Origin: Serratia proteamaculans_D | GTDB lineage: Bacteria; Pseudomonadota; Gammaproteobacteria; Enterobacterales; Enterobacteriaceae | Strand: one strand, 5' to 3' | DNA length: 64,000 nt | NCBI RefSeq assembly: GCF_049959315.1 | Contig: NZ_CP188201.1 | Part shown: one piece after another, positions 25,641-33,426 of the stretch | Layout: each line of letters opens with the position of its first letter | How positions within the stretch are numbered: the stretch's first letter is position 1 | Position numbers and translations under genes: made by a program | The notes under the pieces: generated by a model | What the model saw: the letters and a program-made list of their open reading frames with translations, nothing else | What the model was told of the DNA's origin: nothing | The model's database searches: none

Positions 25641-26937
25641 CTTACGTTACTGGAAAATATTCTGAGTAATGAGTGAAGCGATAAAATTTAAACAGTGCGT
25701 TATCTTTGTAGTGCACGCTTCTATTCCACAACCTCGAAAGCTCTTGGCATAACGTCATATGGGATCTCACTGTTAAGTGATGTGGTTTATCAATGGCGAG
25801 TTATTATGTATCACTATGCCTATACGTGTTTGGTTATCAATGGCACAACATAGATGGAGTTTCTCTTCTCTCGAAAAGTAATAGCATTAAAGAGTGATAT
25901 TTAGGTACTGTTATTTTTCTCAAGGAGAAATTATGAAATTTAAATGTATTTTTATGATTTGGTTGATGAGTTTTCTCACATGCTCGGCGTTCGCAAATGA
26001 TAGCATCAAATATTATGGTTATGACTGGTTGGATTTTTATGAAGTCGGAAATCCTTCTTTTAGTGCTACTGACGCGTTTAATTCAATTTATGGGTCGGGG
26101 TATAGTGCAACAAACCTTAATGTTGTTCATTCAATTAAAAACTTGAGCCTGCCAATTTGTGCTAATGGAATGTGTGCGCTTAATATTCAAGCTGGCTCTG
26201 GTGTACCTGCTGGCTCACCATTTGTGGATATATGCCCTGGGGCAACCTCTAACAGTGAATGTCAGACTGCTGGTTCCTGGAAAAATATCTGGAAAATAAT
26301 TCAGGATATTAACACCGCTAAAAATAAACCTTCGGCTATTTACTTCATTGATGAACCTTTCGATGTGCCTGCACTACAGACAAACAAGGCCTATGATGCC
26401 TACCAATATGCCAGTTATGTTTGTACAGTAAGACAGGCCATGAAAAATTATGGGATTTCAATACCTATTTATACGATACTTTCATATCGTCACTCACAGA
26501 TTCCAGCATACCTCAATGAAATACAGAGTGGGGCACCTGCGTCAGCCTGTCCGGCGACTGATAAAAGTACACCTGATTGGGTTGGTATTGATAACTATGA
26601 TTGGTCTTTACCTGATATGTGGGAAACATATAATCGTGTAGCACCTCAGTCTAATAAGGGAAGTCCAAAATGGGTATTGGTCCCGCCATCTACAGCATCA
26701 TTAGGTATGAACGATGACAAACTATTATCACAAATAAAGTTATATCGAGATTTTATCGACCAATATCCTAATGCACCTATTGTTTATGTAATGAACTGGA
26801 GATTTGATCGAGATGTGACGGAAAAACGCGAAGTCTATAAGAAATCTACTGCGTTACTTTCTTGTATGGCTAACTCCATTGTTCTGAGGCTGAAATAGAA
26901 AATATGATGGTGCCTTGCTGGAGTCGTTAGACTTGTG
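25638..26937. mobile_element. AT-rich inserted segment between direct repeats, with one cargo gene
   Basis: These 1.3 kb are visibly more AT-rich than the surroundings and carry a single complete gene. No transposase, integrase or terminal inverted repeat of an insertion sequence was found. The flanking 269-bp repeats suggest entry by a single crossover of a molecule sharing this locus, or a duplication. Bases 25641-25932 show no other gene and presumably contain the cargo promoter. Bases 26899-26937 are non-coding. Confidence 0.6.
25933..26898 (+). CDS. Secreted TIM-barrel-like protein of unknown function (cargo gene)
   Basis: I do not recognise the family. ATG 25933 with AGGAG upstream gives 321 residues. 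A signal peptide (about 1-21, ending SAFA) precedes a mature part with seven Cys (76, 81, 101, 110, 164, 206, 311), which fits an exported disulfide-bonded protein. Alternating hydrophobic strands ending in acidic residues, AIYFIDEPFD (Asp140, Glu141), DWVGIDNYDWS (Asp220, Asp223) and IVYVMNWRF, resemble beta/alpha-barrel glycoside hydrolases. Codon use is AT-rich (AAA, AAT, ATA common), unlike its neighbours, which points to horizontal origin. Enzymatic activity is an inference. Confidence 0.7.
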   Translation: MKFKCIFMIWLMSFLTCSAFANDSIKYYGYDWLDFYEVGNPSFSATDAFNSIYGSGYSATNLNVVHSIKNLSLPICANGMCALNIQAGSGVPAGSPFVDICPGATSNSECQTAGSWKNIWKIIQDINTAKNKPSAIYFIDEPFDVPALQTNKAYDAYQYASYVCTVRQAMKNYGISIPIYTILSYRHSQIPAYLNEIQSGAPASACPATDKSTPDWVGIDNYDWSLPDMWETYNRVAPQSNKGSPKWVLVPPSTASLGMNDDKLLSQIKLYRDFIDQYPNAPIVYVMNWRFDRDVTEKREVYKKSTALLSCMANSIVLRLK

Positions 26938-27206
26938 AAACACGACCTGGCGCACAGCTGGCACCAACAACTGGCGATTTTCTCGCCACTCGCGTTTGCT
27001 CAAAGTATATACGCTATTGATTAATTTAAGTACGGCGCATGTTGCAACTTGCTGGGGGGAGAGCGATGTTTATCAGGCTGATTGCAGATGTCGCGACAGT
27101 AGAATCTTAAGATGACCTTTACTATCAATGAGATGAAAAATTAATGGAGCAAAACCAGCAGTGGCAGCGTGGTGAATACCGGATTAACAGTGATAAGAGT
27201 GAATTA
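26938..27206 (+). repeat. Right copy of the 269-bp direct repeat
   Basis: This is the gap-free partner of 25369-25637. Its right edge continues into the intact acetyltransferase gene, so this copy is joined to the original right-hand flank, while the left copy is joined to the original yniA flank. Confidence 0.95.
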
Positions 27207-27593
27207 AATATCGCCTTTACCCACGCTTTTTTGACCACCTCGACCTGGGCGAGTGGCATTTCGCTGGCGACGGTGCAGTTGTCCATCGACAACAGCCTGT
27301 GTTTTGGTTTGTATCATCAGCAACAACAGATTGGCTTTGCCCGTCTGGTGACGGATTACGCCACTTTCGGTTATCTGTGCGATGTGTTTGTCTCTCCGGA
27401 TTATCAGGGGCAGGGGTTAGCGCGTTGGCTGATGGATTGCACGTTGGAACACCCTGTGCTGCAACGGCTGCGACGAATTATGCTGGTGACCGGGACTGCG
27501 CCGTGGCTGTACCAGAAAGTGGGTTATGAAGCGGTGAATAGTGAGGATTTTATCTGGCACATTGTCCGGCCGGATATTTATCGGCAGCAGTAA
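27144..27593 (+). CDS. GNAT-family N-acetyltransferase
   Basis: This 149-residue cytoplasmic protein has the GCN5-related acetyltransferase fold. The central strand and acetyl-CoA loop are FGYLCDVFVSPDYQGQGLARWLMD, with the Q-x-x-G-x-A form of motif A, followed by IMLVTGTAPWLYQKVGYEAV (motif B with the usual Tyr). The substrate is unknown. Its first 21 codons and leader are duplicated 1.57 kb upstream. Convergent with sitD. Confidence 0.9.
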   Translation: MEQNQQWQRGEYRINSDKSELNIAFTHAFLTTSTWASGISLATVQLSIDNSLCFGLYHQQQQIGFARLVTDYATFGYLCDVFVSPDYQGQGLARWLMDCTLEHPVLQRLRRIMLVTGTAPWLYQKVGYEAVNSEDFIWHIVRPDIYRQQ

Positions 27594-27634
27594 AACCAGG
27601 CGGCGGTGCTCATTGGGCACCGCCGCCGGTTTCA
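27592..27634 (+). terminator. Terminator between acetyltransferase and sitD
   Basis: AAAACC-GGCGGCGGTGC ... GCACCGCCGCC-GGTTT is a very strong stem of 11 GC-rich pairs with A and T flanks; it overlaps the acetyltransferase stop codon and can serve both convergent units. Confidence 0.85.
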
Positions 27635-28492
27635 AGACTTGGCGTTGATTAAGCTCTTTTCGTGACGTTGTAACGGCCTGAACTTGCTGTAGAGCAGGGC
27701 GACCACAAACAGCATCGCCTGGACGATCACAATGCAGGGGCCGGTGGCCCCGTCGATGTGGAAGCTGATCAAGGTGCCGAGCACGCAGGAGAATACCGAT
27801 ACCACTGTGGCGACCATCAGCATGCGATCAAAGCTGCGGCACAGCATAAAGGCAATAATGCCCGGTGCGATCAGCATCGCAATCACCAGAATCACCCCGA
27901 CCGCCTGCAGCGAAGCGACAATGGTCAGCGCCAACAGGCACAATAACCCGTAGTGCAACAGCTTCACCGGCAGGCCAATCACCCTGGCATGGTTGGGATC
28001 GAAACAGTAAAGCATCAGATCCTTGCGTTTGAGCAGCACCACCAACAGGGTAATACCGGCCATCAGCAGCGTCTGTTTCAGTTCGGCATCGGTAATACCC
28101 AGCATATTGCCGAACAGAATGTGGCTCAGATGCTGATCGGTATCGACGCGTGAAAACAACACCAGCCCAAAGGCGAACATGCCGGAGAACACGATGCCCA
28201 TCACCGTATCCTCTTTCACCCGACTGTTTTCTTTCAGGTATCCGGTGGCGACCGCACAGAAAATACCGGAGAAAAACGCGCCGATCACCACCGGGATACC
28301 GAGCACAAACGCCAGCACAATGCCGGGCAGCACCGCATGCGAAATGGCATCGCCCATCAGTGACCAGCCCTTGAGTACCAGATAACAGGACAGCACCGCA
28401 CAGACTACACCGGTGACGATAGCGGCCAGGATCGCCCGCTGCATAAACGGATAGGCGAAGGGTTCGCTGAGCAGTTGATACAAGGTTTCCAT
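27632..28492 (-). CDS. sitD: Mn/Fe ABC transporter permease SitD (YfeD)
   Basis: This 286-residue membrane protein of the ABC-3 family has about eight helices and is the second permease of the Sit/Yfe importer for Mn2+ and Fe2+. Conserved stretches are GVVCAVLSCYLVLKGWSLMGDAISHAVLPG and FGNMLGITDAEL. Its ATG overlaps the sitC stop by one base (TGATG), so the two are translationally coupled. It is the last gene of sitABCD. Confidence 0.92.
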   Translation of the reverse strand: METLYQLLSEPFAYPFMQRAILAAIVTGVVCAVLSCYLVLKGWSLMGDAISHAVLPGIVLAFVLGIPVVIGAFFSGIFCAVATGYLKENSRVKEDTVMGIVFSGMFAFGLVLFSRVDTDQHLSHILFGNMLGITDAELKQTLLMAGITLLVVLLKRKDLMLYCFDPNHARVIGLPVKLLHYGLLCLLALTIVASLQAVGVILVIAMLIAPGIIAFMLCRSFDRMLMVATVVSVFSCVLGTLISFHIDGATGPCIVIVQAMLFVVALLYSKFRPLQRHEKSLINAKS

Positions 28493-29352
28493 CAGTGGCC
28501 TCCGGTCTGTTCACGCGCTACGCGGCGTTTGGAAGCCAGCAGGCCGTGCTTGGGGGCGAAGAAAAAGGCGGCCAGGAATACCAGTGTCTGCAGGGTCACG
28601 ATCACCCCACCGGTCGCGCCGTCGAGGAAGAAGCTCAGGTAAGCCCCGAAGCCACTGGTCAATGCGCCGATCGCGATGGCGATGATCACCAGCCGACTGA
28701 AACGGTCGGTCAGCAGATAGGCGGTGGCTCCTGGCGTGATGACCATGGCGATCACCAAAATCGCGCCGACGGTTTGTAATGCCGCCACGGTGCAGGCGCT
28801 GAGCAGGGTGAAGAACAGGATCTTCAGCCGCAGCGGCGACAGGCCAATCGACACCGCGTGATTTTCGTCAAAGAACACCGCCAGCAGATCTTTCCACACC
28901 AGGCACAGGATCAGCAGCGATACGCCGATAATAATCTCGACCTGCAACACATCTTCGTCGGCAATACCGAGAATATTGCCGAAGATAATCGACTGTACGT
29001 TAACCGAGGTGGGGTTGAGCGAAACGATCAGCAGGCCGACGGCGAAGAAGGTGGAAAAGATAAAGCCGATAATCGCGTCTTCACGCAGGCGAGTGACGTG
29101 GCGTACCAGCGTCATGGCCAGCGCGGCCAGCATGCCGGTAAAGAAGGCACCGGCGGCGTAGGGCAGGCCCAGCGCATAGGCACCCGCGACACCAGGCACC
29201 ACCGAGTGCGACAACGCGTCGCCCATCAGCGACCAGCCTTTCAGCATCAGGTAGGCCGAAAGGAACGCACAGGCGGCGCCGACGATGGCGCTGACCCAGA
29301 TGGCTTTGACCATATAGTTGTAACTGAAGGGCTGCAGCAGAAGTTCCAGCAT
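28492..29352 (-). CDS. sitC: Mn/Fe ABC transporter permease SitC (YfeC)
   Basis: This is a 286-residue ABC-3 permease, paralogous to SitD next door (SAYLMLKGWSLMGDALSHSVVPGVAGAY; IIFGNILGIADEDV). With SitD it forms the membrane channel. Its start shares a base with the sitB stop. The cytoplasmic C-terminal tail (APKHGLLASKRRVAREQTGGH) is basic. Confidence 0.92.
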   Translation of the reverse strand: MLELLLQPFSYNYMVKAIWVSAIVGAACAFLSAYLMLKGWSLMGDALSHSVVPGVAGAYALGLPYAAGAFFTGMLAALAMTLVRHVTRLREDAIIGFIFSTFFAVGLLIVSLNPTSVNVQSIIFGNILGIADEDVLQVEIIIGVSLLILCLVWKDLLAVFFDENHAVSIGLSPLRLKILFFTLLSACTVAALQTVGAILVIAMVITPGATAYLLTDRFSRLVIIAIAIGALTSGFGAYLSFFLDGATGGVIVTLQTLVFLAAFFFAPKHGLLASKRRVAREQTGGH

Positions 29353-30242
29353 CAGGGTTGTTTCTCCTTTGGCTGGCTTTGCGCAGGCGGGTCACTCTTG
29401 CTATGGCCGTAGAACACCGCCGGGCGCTCGTCATCGGTCAGCACCGTCACTGTACGCGGATCGTTGTCGTCGTGCAGGTCTGGGCCGGACAGGTTGATAT
29501 GCCGCAGTACGCCGCCAAATGCCTGTTCCAGGTTGCTCTGGGTAAAGGTGGTTTCAGTCGGCCCTGCGGCCAGCACCGTACGGTTAATCAGGATCACCCG
29601 ATCGCAAAACTCCGGCACGCTGCCCAGGTTATGGGTGGAAACCAGGATCAGGTGGCCTTCATCGCGCAAGGCGCGTAGCAGATCGATAATGGCATTCTCG
29701 GTTTTGACGTCGACGCCGGTAAAGGGCTCGTCCAGCAGCAGAACCGTCCCTTGTTGAGCCAGTGCCCGCGCCAGAAAGACGCGTTTTTTCTGCCCGCCGG
29801 AAAGTTCGCCGATCTGACGGGTGCGCAGTTCGCTCAGGCCAACGCGCTCCAGTGCTTTATCGACCCGCAACCGGTCTTCCTTTGAAGGAATACGCAGGAA
29901 GTTCATCTTGCCGTAGCGGCCCATCATCACCACGTCTTCCACCAGTACCGGGAAATTCCAGTCAACCTCTTCGGTTTGCGGGACGTAGGCGATCACGTTT
30001 TTCTTCAGCGCCTGCGCGACCGGCTGCTCGTTGAGCTGTACACGGCCGCTGGTGGGCCTGACCAGCCCCATAATGCTTTTGAACAGGGTCGACTTACCGC
30101 TGCCGTTGACGCCAACCAGCGCGCAAATGGCGCCGCCACTCAGGGTGAAACTGGCGTTGTGGATCGCGGTATGACCGTTGTTATAGGTCACGGTAACGTC
30201 GTCCACGCTCAATTCAGGGCGGACAAAAACCTCGGTGGTCAT
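29352..30242 (-). CDS. sitB: Mn/Fe ABC transporter ATPase SitB (YfeB)
   Basis: This 296-residue ABC ATPase energises SitCD. Walker A is GVNGSGKSTLF, the signature is LSGGQKKRVFLARAL, Walker B is GTVLLLDEPFTGVD and the switch His is in LILVSTHNL. The C-terminal extension (about 240-296) is polar and Pro-rich. It overlaps sitA by 4 bases (ATGA). Confidence 0.94.
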   Translation of the reverse strand: MTTEVFVRPELSVDDVTVTYNNGHTAIHNASFTLSGGAICALVGVNGSGKSTLFKSIMGLVRPTSGRVQLNEQPVAQALKKNVIAYVPQTEEVDWNFPVLVEDVVMMGRYGKMNFLRIPSKEDRLRVDKALERVGLSELRTRQIGELSGGQKKRVFLARALAQQGTVLLLDEPFTGVDVKTENAIIDLLRALRDEGHLILVSTHNLGSVPEFCDRVILINRTVLAAGPTETTFTQSNLEQAFGGVLRHINLSGPDLHDDNDPRTVTVLTDDERPAVFYGHSKSDPPAQSQPKEKQP

Positions 30243-31183
30243 TGATCAAATCCTTTGGCAATGGTTTGTACGGTGACATTGAGCAGGTCGATATAGGTCG
30301 GTACCGGGCCACCCTGAGCAGACAGTGAATCGACATACAGCACACCGCCGTATTTTGCGCCGGTCTCTTTGGCGACCTGTTTGGCCGGCTTATCGGAAAT
30401 GGTACTTTCGCTGAATACCACCGGGATGTGGTTGGCGCGCACGGCGTCGATCACCCGGCGAACCTGCTGCGGTGAGCCTTGCTCATCGGCGTTGATTGGC
30501 CACAGGTACACCTCTTTCAATTGATAGTCTTTCGCCAGATAGCTGAAGGCACCTTCACTGGTCACCAACCAACGCTGGGCTGCCGGGATGCGTGCCAGGC
30601 GTTCGCGCAGCGGGGCGTCCAACGCGGCAATTTTGGCGGCATAGGCTTTGGCATTGCGGTTATAGGTTTCAGCATTGGCCGGGTCGTGCTGCACCAGTGC
30701 CTTGCGGATGTTTTCGATATACACCAGCGCGTTGCTGGCAGACATCCAGGCGTGCGGATTCGGGTTACCGTTATATGGCCCTTCGCGGATCGGCAGTGGG
30801 GTGATGCCTTCGGTGACTACCGCGGTAGGTACCTGTTTGATGTTCTCAAAAAAGCGCTGGAACCAGCGTTCCAGATTCATGCCGTTCCACAGGATCAGGT
30901 CGGCGTGCTGCGCCTTAACAATATCGCGCGGCGTCGGCTGATAATCATGGATTTCCGCGCCCGGTTTGGTGATTGACTCCACCACGGCGGCGTCACCGGC
31001 CACATTCTGGGCGATATCCTGAATGATGGTAAAGGTGGTCACCACGCGCAGCTTTTTTTCTGCCAAGGCGGCATGGCTGGCAAGACCGGCGGTCAATAAC
31101 AGGCACAGTAGGGCGACAGGGCGGAAAATGCCCCTGGGTTTAGTAATGGATAGGCGGGGAAAAGCGCGTTGTTTCATAAACAT
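30239..31183 (-). CDS. sitA: Mn/Fe-binding periplasmic protein SitA (YfeA)
   Basis: This 314-residue cluster 9 (zinc/manganese-type) binding protein has a long signal sequence (about 1-41, SHAALAEK). Candidate metal ligands are His in AEIHDYQPTPRD, His in NPNPHAWMS, Glu in VTSEGAFSY, and Asp in LYVDSLSAQ. It captures Mn2+ or Fe2+ for SitBCD. ATG 31183 has GGAG eight bases upstream; a second ATG at 31177 is possible. A Fur-type box lies 20 bases upstream. Confidence 0.93.
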   Translation of the reverse strand: MFMKQRAFPRLSITKPRGIFRPVALLCLLLTAGLASHAALAEKKLRVVTTFTIIQDIAQNVAGDAAVVESITKPGAEIHDYQPTPRDIVKAQHADLILWNGMNLERWFQRFFENIKQVPTAVVTEGITPLPIREGPYNGNPNPHAWMSASNALVYIENIRKALVQHDPANAETYNRNAKAYAAKIAALDAPLRERLARIPAAQRWLVTSEGAFSYLAKDYQLKEVYLWPINADEQGSPQQVRRVIDAVRANHIPVVFSESTISDKPAKQVAKETGAKYGGVLYVDSLSAQGGPVPTYIDLLNVTVQTIAKGFDQ

Positions 31184-31202
31184 GGTGACATCTCCTGGCT
31201 CA

Positions 31203-31228
31203 AATGAAAATGATTATCAATATCAATT
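31203..31228 (-). promoter_or_regulatory. Fur box upstream of sitA
   Basis: Minus-strand TTGATATTGATAATCATTTT is very close to the classic Fur consensus GATAATGATAATCATTATC, with overlapping 7-1-7 half sites. sit/yfe operons are iron- and manganese-repressed in relatives, so this fits. Confidence 0.85.
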
Positions 31229-31314
31229 AGAGCAAAGTCAAGCATCACCTGCCGGCTGATTGCCGGTTATTTACTCAATCGGGAAAATAATACCGCCCAG
31301 TGAGTTATAGCATT

Positions 31315-31614
31315 TTATGTATCAGTATGTAACCGCTTAACATAGCCATCGTAGGTGACAATATCGACCTCAGGGATCTTACCCAACGCGACCTGCCCAA
31401 GCTTCTGTGCCAGTAGCTGCACATCCTGTTGATCCAGTGGGGTTATCAGCGCAAAACTGTTGCTGCCCAGTTCGTGCGGAACGCCATTTTCGTCTGCCAC
31501 CGACGTGACAAATCCCTGAAGGGTTAATTGTCCTGTCAGCTTGGCCAAATCAGCTAATCCTTCTTCCTGATAGCGAAAAGTCACCACAAAACACGTTGTT
31601 GCAGATTGACTCAT
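31315..31614 (-). CDS. Orphan GhoS-like protein (type V antitoxin family)
   Basis: This is a 99-residue cytoplasmic protein. It resembles E. coli GhoS, an endoribonuclease antitoxin with a Cas2-like ferredoxin fold that cuts ghoT mRNA. Shared layout: a first strand CFVVTFRYQ, then SVADENGVPHELGSNSFALITPL against GhoS VADEYGIPRQLNENSFAITTSL, and DIVTYDGYVKRL near the end. No GhoT-like small membrane toxin follows: only about 90 bases separate it from the sitA Fur box. It is divergent from emtA. Confidence 0.7.
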   Translation of the reverse strand: MSQSATTCFVVTFRYQEEGLADLAKLTGQLTLQGFVTSVADENGVPHELGSNSFALITPLDQQDVQLLAQKLGQVALGKIPEVDIVTYDGYVKRLHTDT

Positions 31615-31723
31615 AAATCACCTCTTGGTATACGAATAGCTTGAGATTAGACCAAAAAAAGCGTACAGGCGTCCTTACAAGTTGTATATGCTACGCAACT
31701 CATTGAAAGGAGTGAGGGATTCT

Positions 31724-32389
31724 GTGAAAACAAAAATAGGTTGCCTGACGGCAATTTTGCTTTTGTCGGGTTGCGCCAAAGACCCGCAAACAGCAACCAA
31801 TATTTCAGGCAGTGGCACATCGCGTGGTGGTTGGTTAAAGACCCCTCCGCAGGCTCCGGTTAACCGAACAGGGACACCGATAGCCTATAACGATTACATT
31901 CGTCAGGCCGCTAACAGCTATGGCGTTGACGAAACGCTGATTAAAGCGATTATTCAGGTAGAGTCCGGGTTTAACCCGAATGCAGTCAGTACCTCGAACG
32001 CAGTGGGATTAATGCAGCTGAAACCTTCAACCGCCGGGCGTGACGCCTATCGCCTTAAAGGAAGAAGCGGGCAGCCAAGCTCGCGTGAGTTGAAGGATCC
32101 GGCGGTTAATATTGATCTGGGAACGGCCTATATCAATATTCTTCAAAGCCAGCAGCTAGCCGGGATCAACGATCCACAGACGTTACGTTACGCCACCATT
32201 GTTTCTTATGTGAATGGGGCGGGCGCCATGCTACGAACCTTCTCATCGGACAAGCGCGTAGCGGTGAATCGTATCAATCAGATGAGCCCGGATGAGTTCT
32301 ATCAGCACATCCAGAAAAAGCATCCGGCCCCGCAGGCGCCGCGCTATTTATGGAAGGTGACCACCGCCTACCAGGCAATGTCACCCTAG
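31724..32389 (+). CDS. emtA: Membrane-bound lytic murein transglycosylase EmtA (MltE-like)
   Basis: EmtA is an outer-membrane lipoprotein that endolytically cleaves peptidoglycan to 1,6-anhydro products. The SLT domain shows the catalytic Glu in IIQVESGFNPNAVS, then VGLMQLKPSTAGRD, VNIDLGTAYINIL and YVNGAGAMLRTFSSD, and ends HPAPQAPRYLWK like E. coli EmtA. GTG 31724 is chosen: GAGGG stands five bases upstream, and it places the lipobox (LLLSGC) after a 16-residue signal peptide. A longer frame from TTG 31682 is less likely. Mature start Cys17. Confidence 0.9.
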   Translation: MKTKIGCLTAILLLSGCAKDPQTATNISGSGTSRGGWLKTPPQAPVNRTGTPIAYNDYIRQAANSYGVDETLIKAIIQVESGFNPNAVSTSNAVGLMQLKPSTAGRDAYRLKGRSGQPSSRELKDPAVNIDLGTAYINILQSQQLAGINDPQTLRYATIVSYVNGAGAMLRTFSSDKRVAVNRINQMSPDEFYQHIQKKHPAPQAPRYLWKVTTAYQAMSP

Positions 32390-32407
32390 TTCGACATTCT
32401 TTGCTAA

Positions 32408-32437
32408 ACCGGCCTCTTGATGGGGCCGTTTTTTTTA
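32408..32437 (+). terminator. Terminator after emtA
   Basis: CGGCC and GGCCG arms enclose a nine-base loop and are followed by eight T, 20 bases after the emtA stop. Confidence 0.8.
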
Positions 32438-32557
32438 TTGGCGAGCGGTAAAATCGCGACACATCTCCCATTTTTCGTTATTTCCCATCCTGTTACCTGA
32501 AAAACCGCACGAATAGTTAATTTTACATTAACCTGCAAATCTTTACGTTCATTCAAT

Positions 32558-32574
32558 AAGTTACCGGTAACATT
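32558..32574. promoter_or_regulatory. GntR-type gluconate operator before gluconate dehydrogenase
   Basis: AAGTTACCGGTAACATT contains the perfect palindrome GTTACCGGTAAC (32560-32571), the core of E. coli GntR/IdnR operators (ATGTTACC-S-GTAACAT). It lies about 125 bases before the dehydrogenase start, in the only long non-coding space before that operon (32438-32698). A second perfect palindrome, AGCTCAC-ATT-GTGAGCT, follows at 32583-32599, of unknown meaning. Confidence 0.7.
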
Positions 32575-32698
32575 GTGGCGTTAGCTCACATTGTGAGCTT
32601 CAATAAATATACAAATAAGTAACAATTTATGTTTAAAACCCGCATCGACCGCAAGGTTGAGGTTAAATAGTTGTGATTATCTTTGGATGGAATGTGAT

Positions 32699-33424
32699 AT
32701 GTCGGACGATAAAACTAACAATTCACGGCGCGATTTCCTGCTGAAATCGATGACTTTAATCCCCGCAGCGGTGATTGGCGGCAGTGGCGTTAGCGCGCTG
32801 ACAGCCTCAATACCGGCGGTCGCGGCAACAGACACCCCAAAACAAAGCGACTACCAGCCAACGTTCTTTACCCCGGAAGAATGGGCCTTCGTCAAGGCGG
32901 CTGTAGCACGCCTGATCCCGGCCGACGATCGTGGCCCTGGCGCGCTGGAAGCCGGCGTGCCGGAGTTTATCGATCGTCAGATGAATACCCCGTACGCCAC
33001 CGGATCCATCTGGTACATGCAGGGGCCGTTTAACCCGGATGTTCCGAAGGAAATGGGTTATCAACTGCCGCTGGTGCCGAAACAGATCTACAACCTGGGT
33101 ATCGCTGATGCCGATGCCTACAGCAAGAAAACCGCCGGTAAAGTTTTTGCCGAGCTGGACGCCGCACAGCAGGACACGCTGTTGCAGAAATTTGAGTCCG
33201 GTGAGGCTGAGTTTTCGCAGTTGCCTGCCAAGCTGTTCTTCTCCTACCTGCTGCAAAACACCCGCGAAGGTTTCTTCAGCGATCCGATCCATGGCGGCAA
33301 TAAAGACATGGTCGGCTGGAAGCTGATTAATTTTCCGGGCGCGCGCGCCGACTTTATGGACTGGGTTGAGCGAGGGGAACGTTACCCCTTACCCCCGGTA
33401 TCAATTCGTGGGGAGAGGGGGTAA
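32699..33424 (+). CDS. Gluconate 2-dehydrogenase, small (gamma) subunit
   Basis: This 241-residue subunit of the membrane-bound periplasmic dehydrogenase converts D-gluconate to 2-ketogluconate. The twin-arginine signal SRRDFLLKSMTLIPAAVIGG (Arg10, Arg11) exports it, most likely carrying the folded FAD subunit with it since that subunit has no signal. Family features: FFTPEEWAFVKAAVARLIPADDRGPGALEAGVPEFIDRQ, and a C-terminal GGNKDMVGWKLINFPGAR. Start ATG 32699 is set by the Tat signal. The next gene begins two bases after its stop. Confidence 0.9.
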   Translation: MSDDKTNNSRRDFLLKSMTLIPAAVIGGSGVSALTASIPAVAATDTPKQSDYQPTFFTPEEWAFVKAAVARLIPADDRGPGALEAGVPEFIDRQMNTPYATGSIWYMQGPFNPDVPKEMGYQLPLVPKQIYNLGIADADAYSKKTAGKVFAELDAAQQDTLLQKFESGEAEFSQLPAKLFFSYLLQNTREGFFSDPIHGGNKDMVGWKLINFPGARADFMDWVERGERYPLPPVSIRGERG

Positions 33425-33426
33425 CA

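Noticed and set aside
25638..26937. Insertion sequence or integron cassette
   Set aside because: No transposase, no terminal inverted repeats, no attC-like site; the flanking repeats are much longer than target-site duplications.
31184..31314. Hidden ghoT downstream of the GhoS-like gene
   Set aside because: The space holds the sitA leader and Fur box; no hydrophobic frame of 50-60 codons fits.
32583..32599. CRP site before gluconate dehydrogenase
   Set aside because: CRP needs TGTGA-N6-TCACA; here the half sites are in the opposite order.
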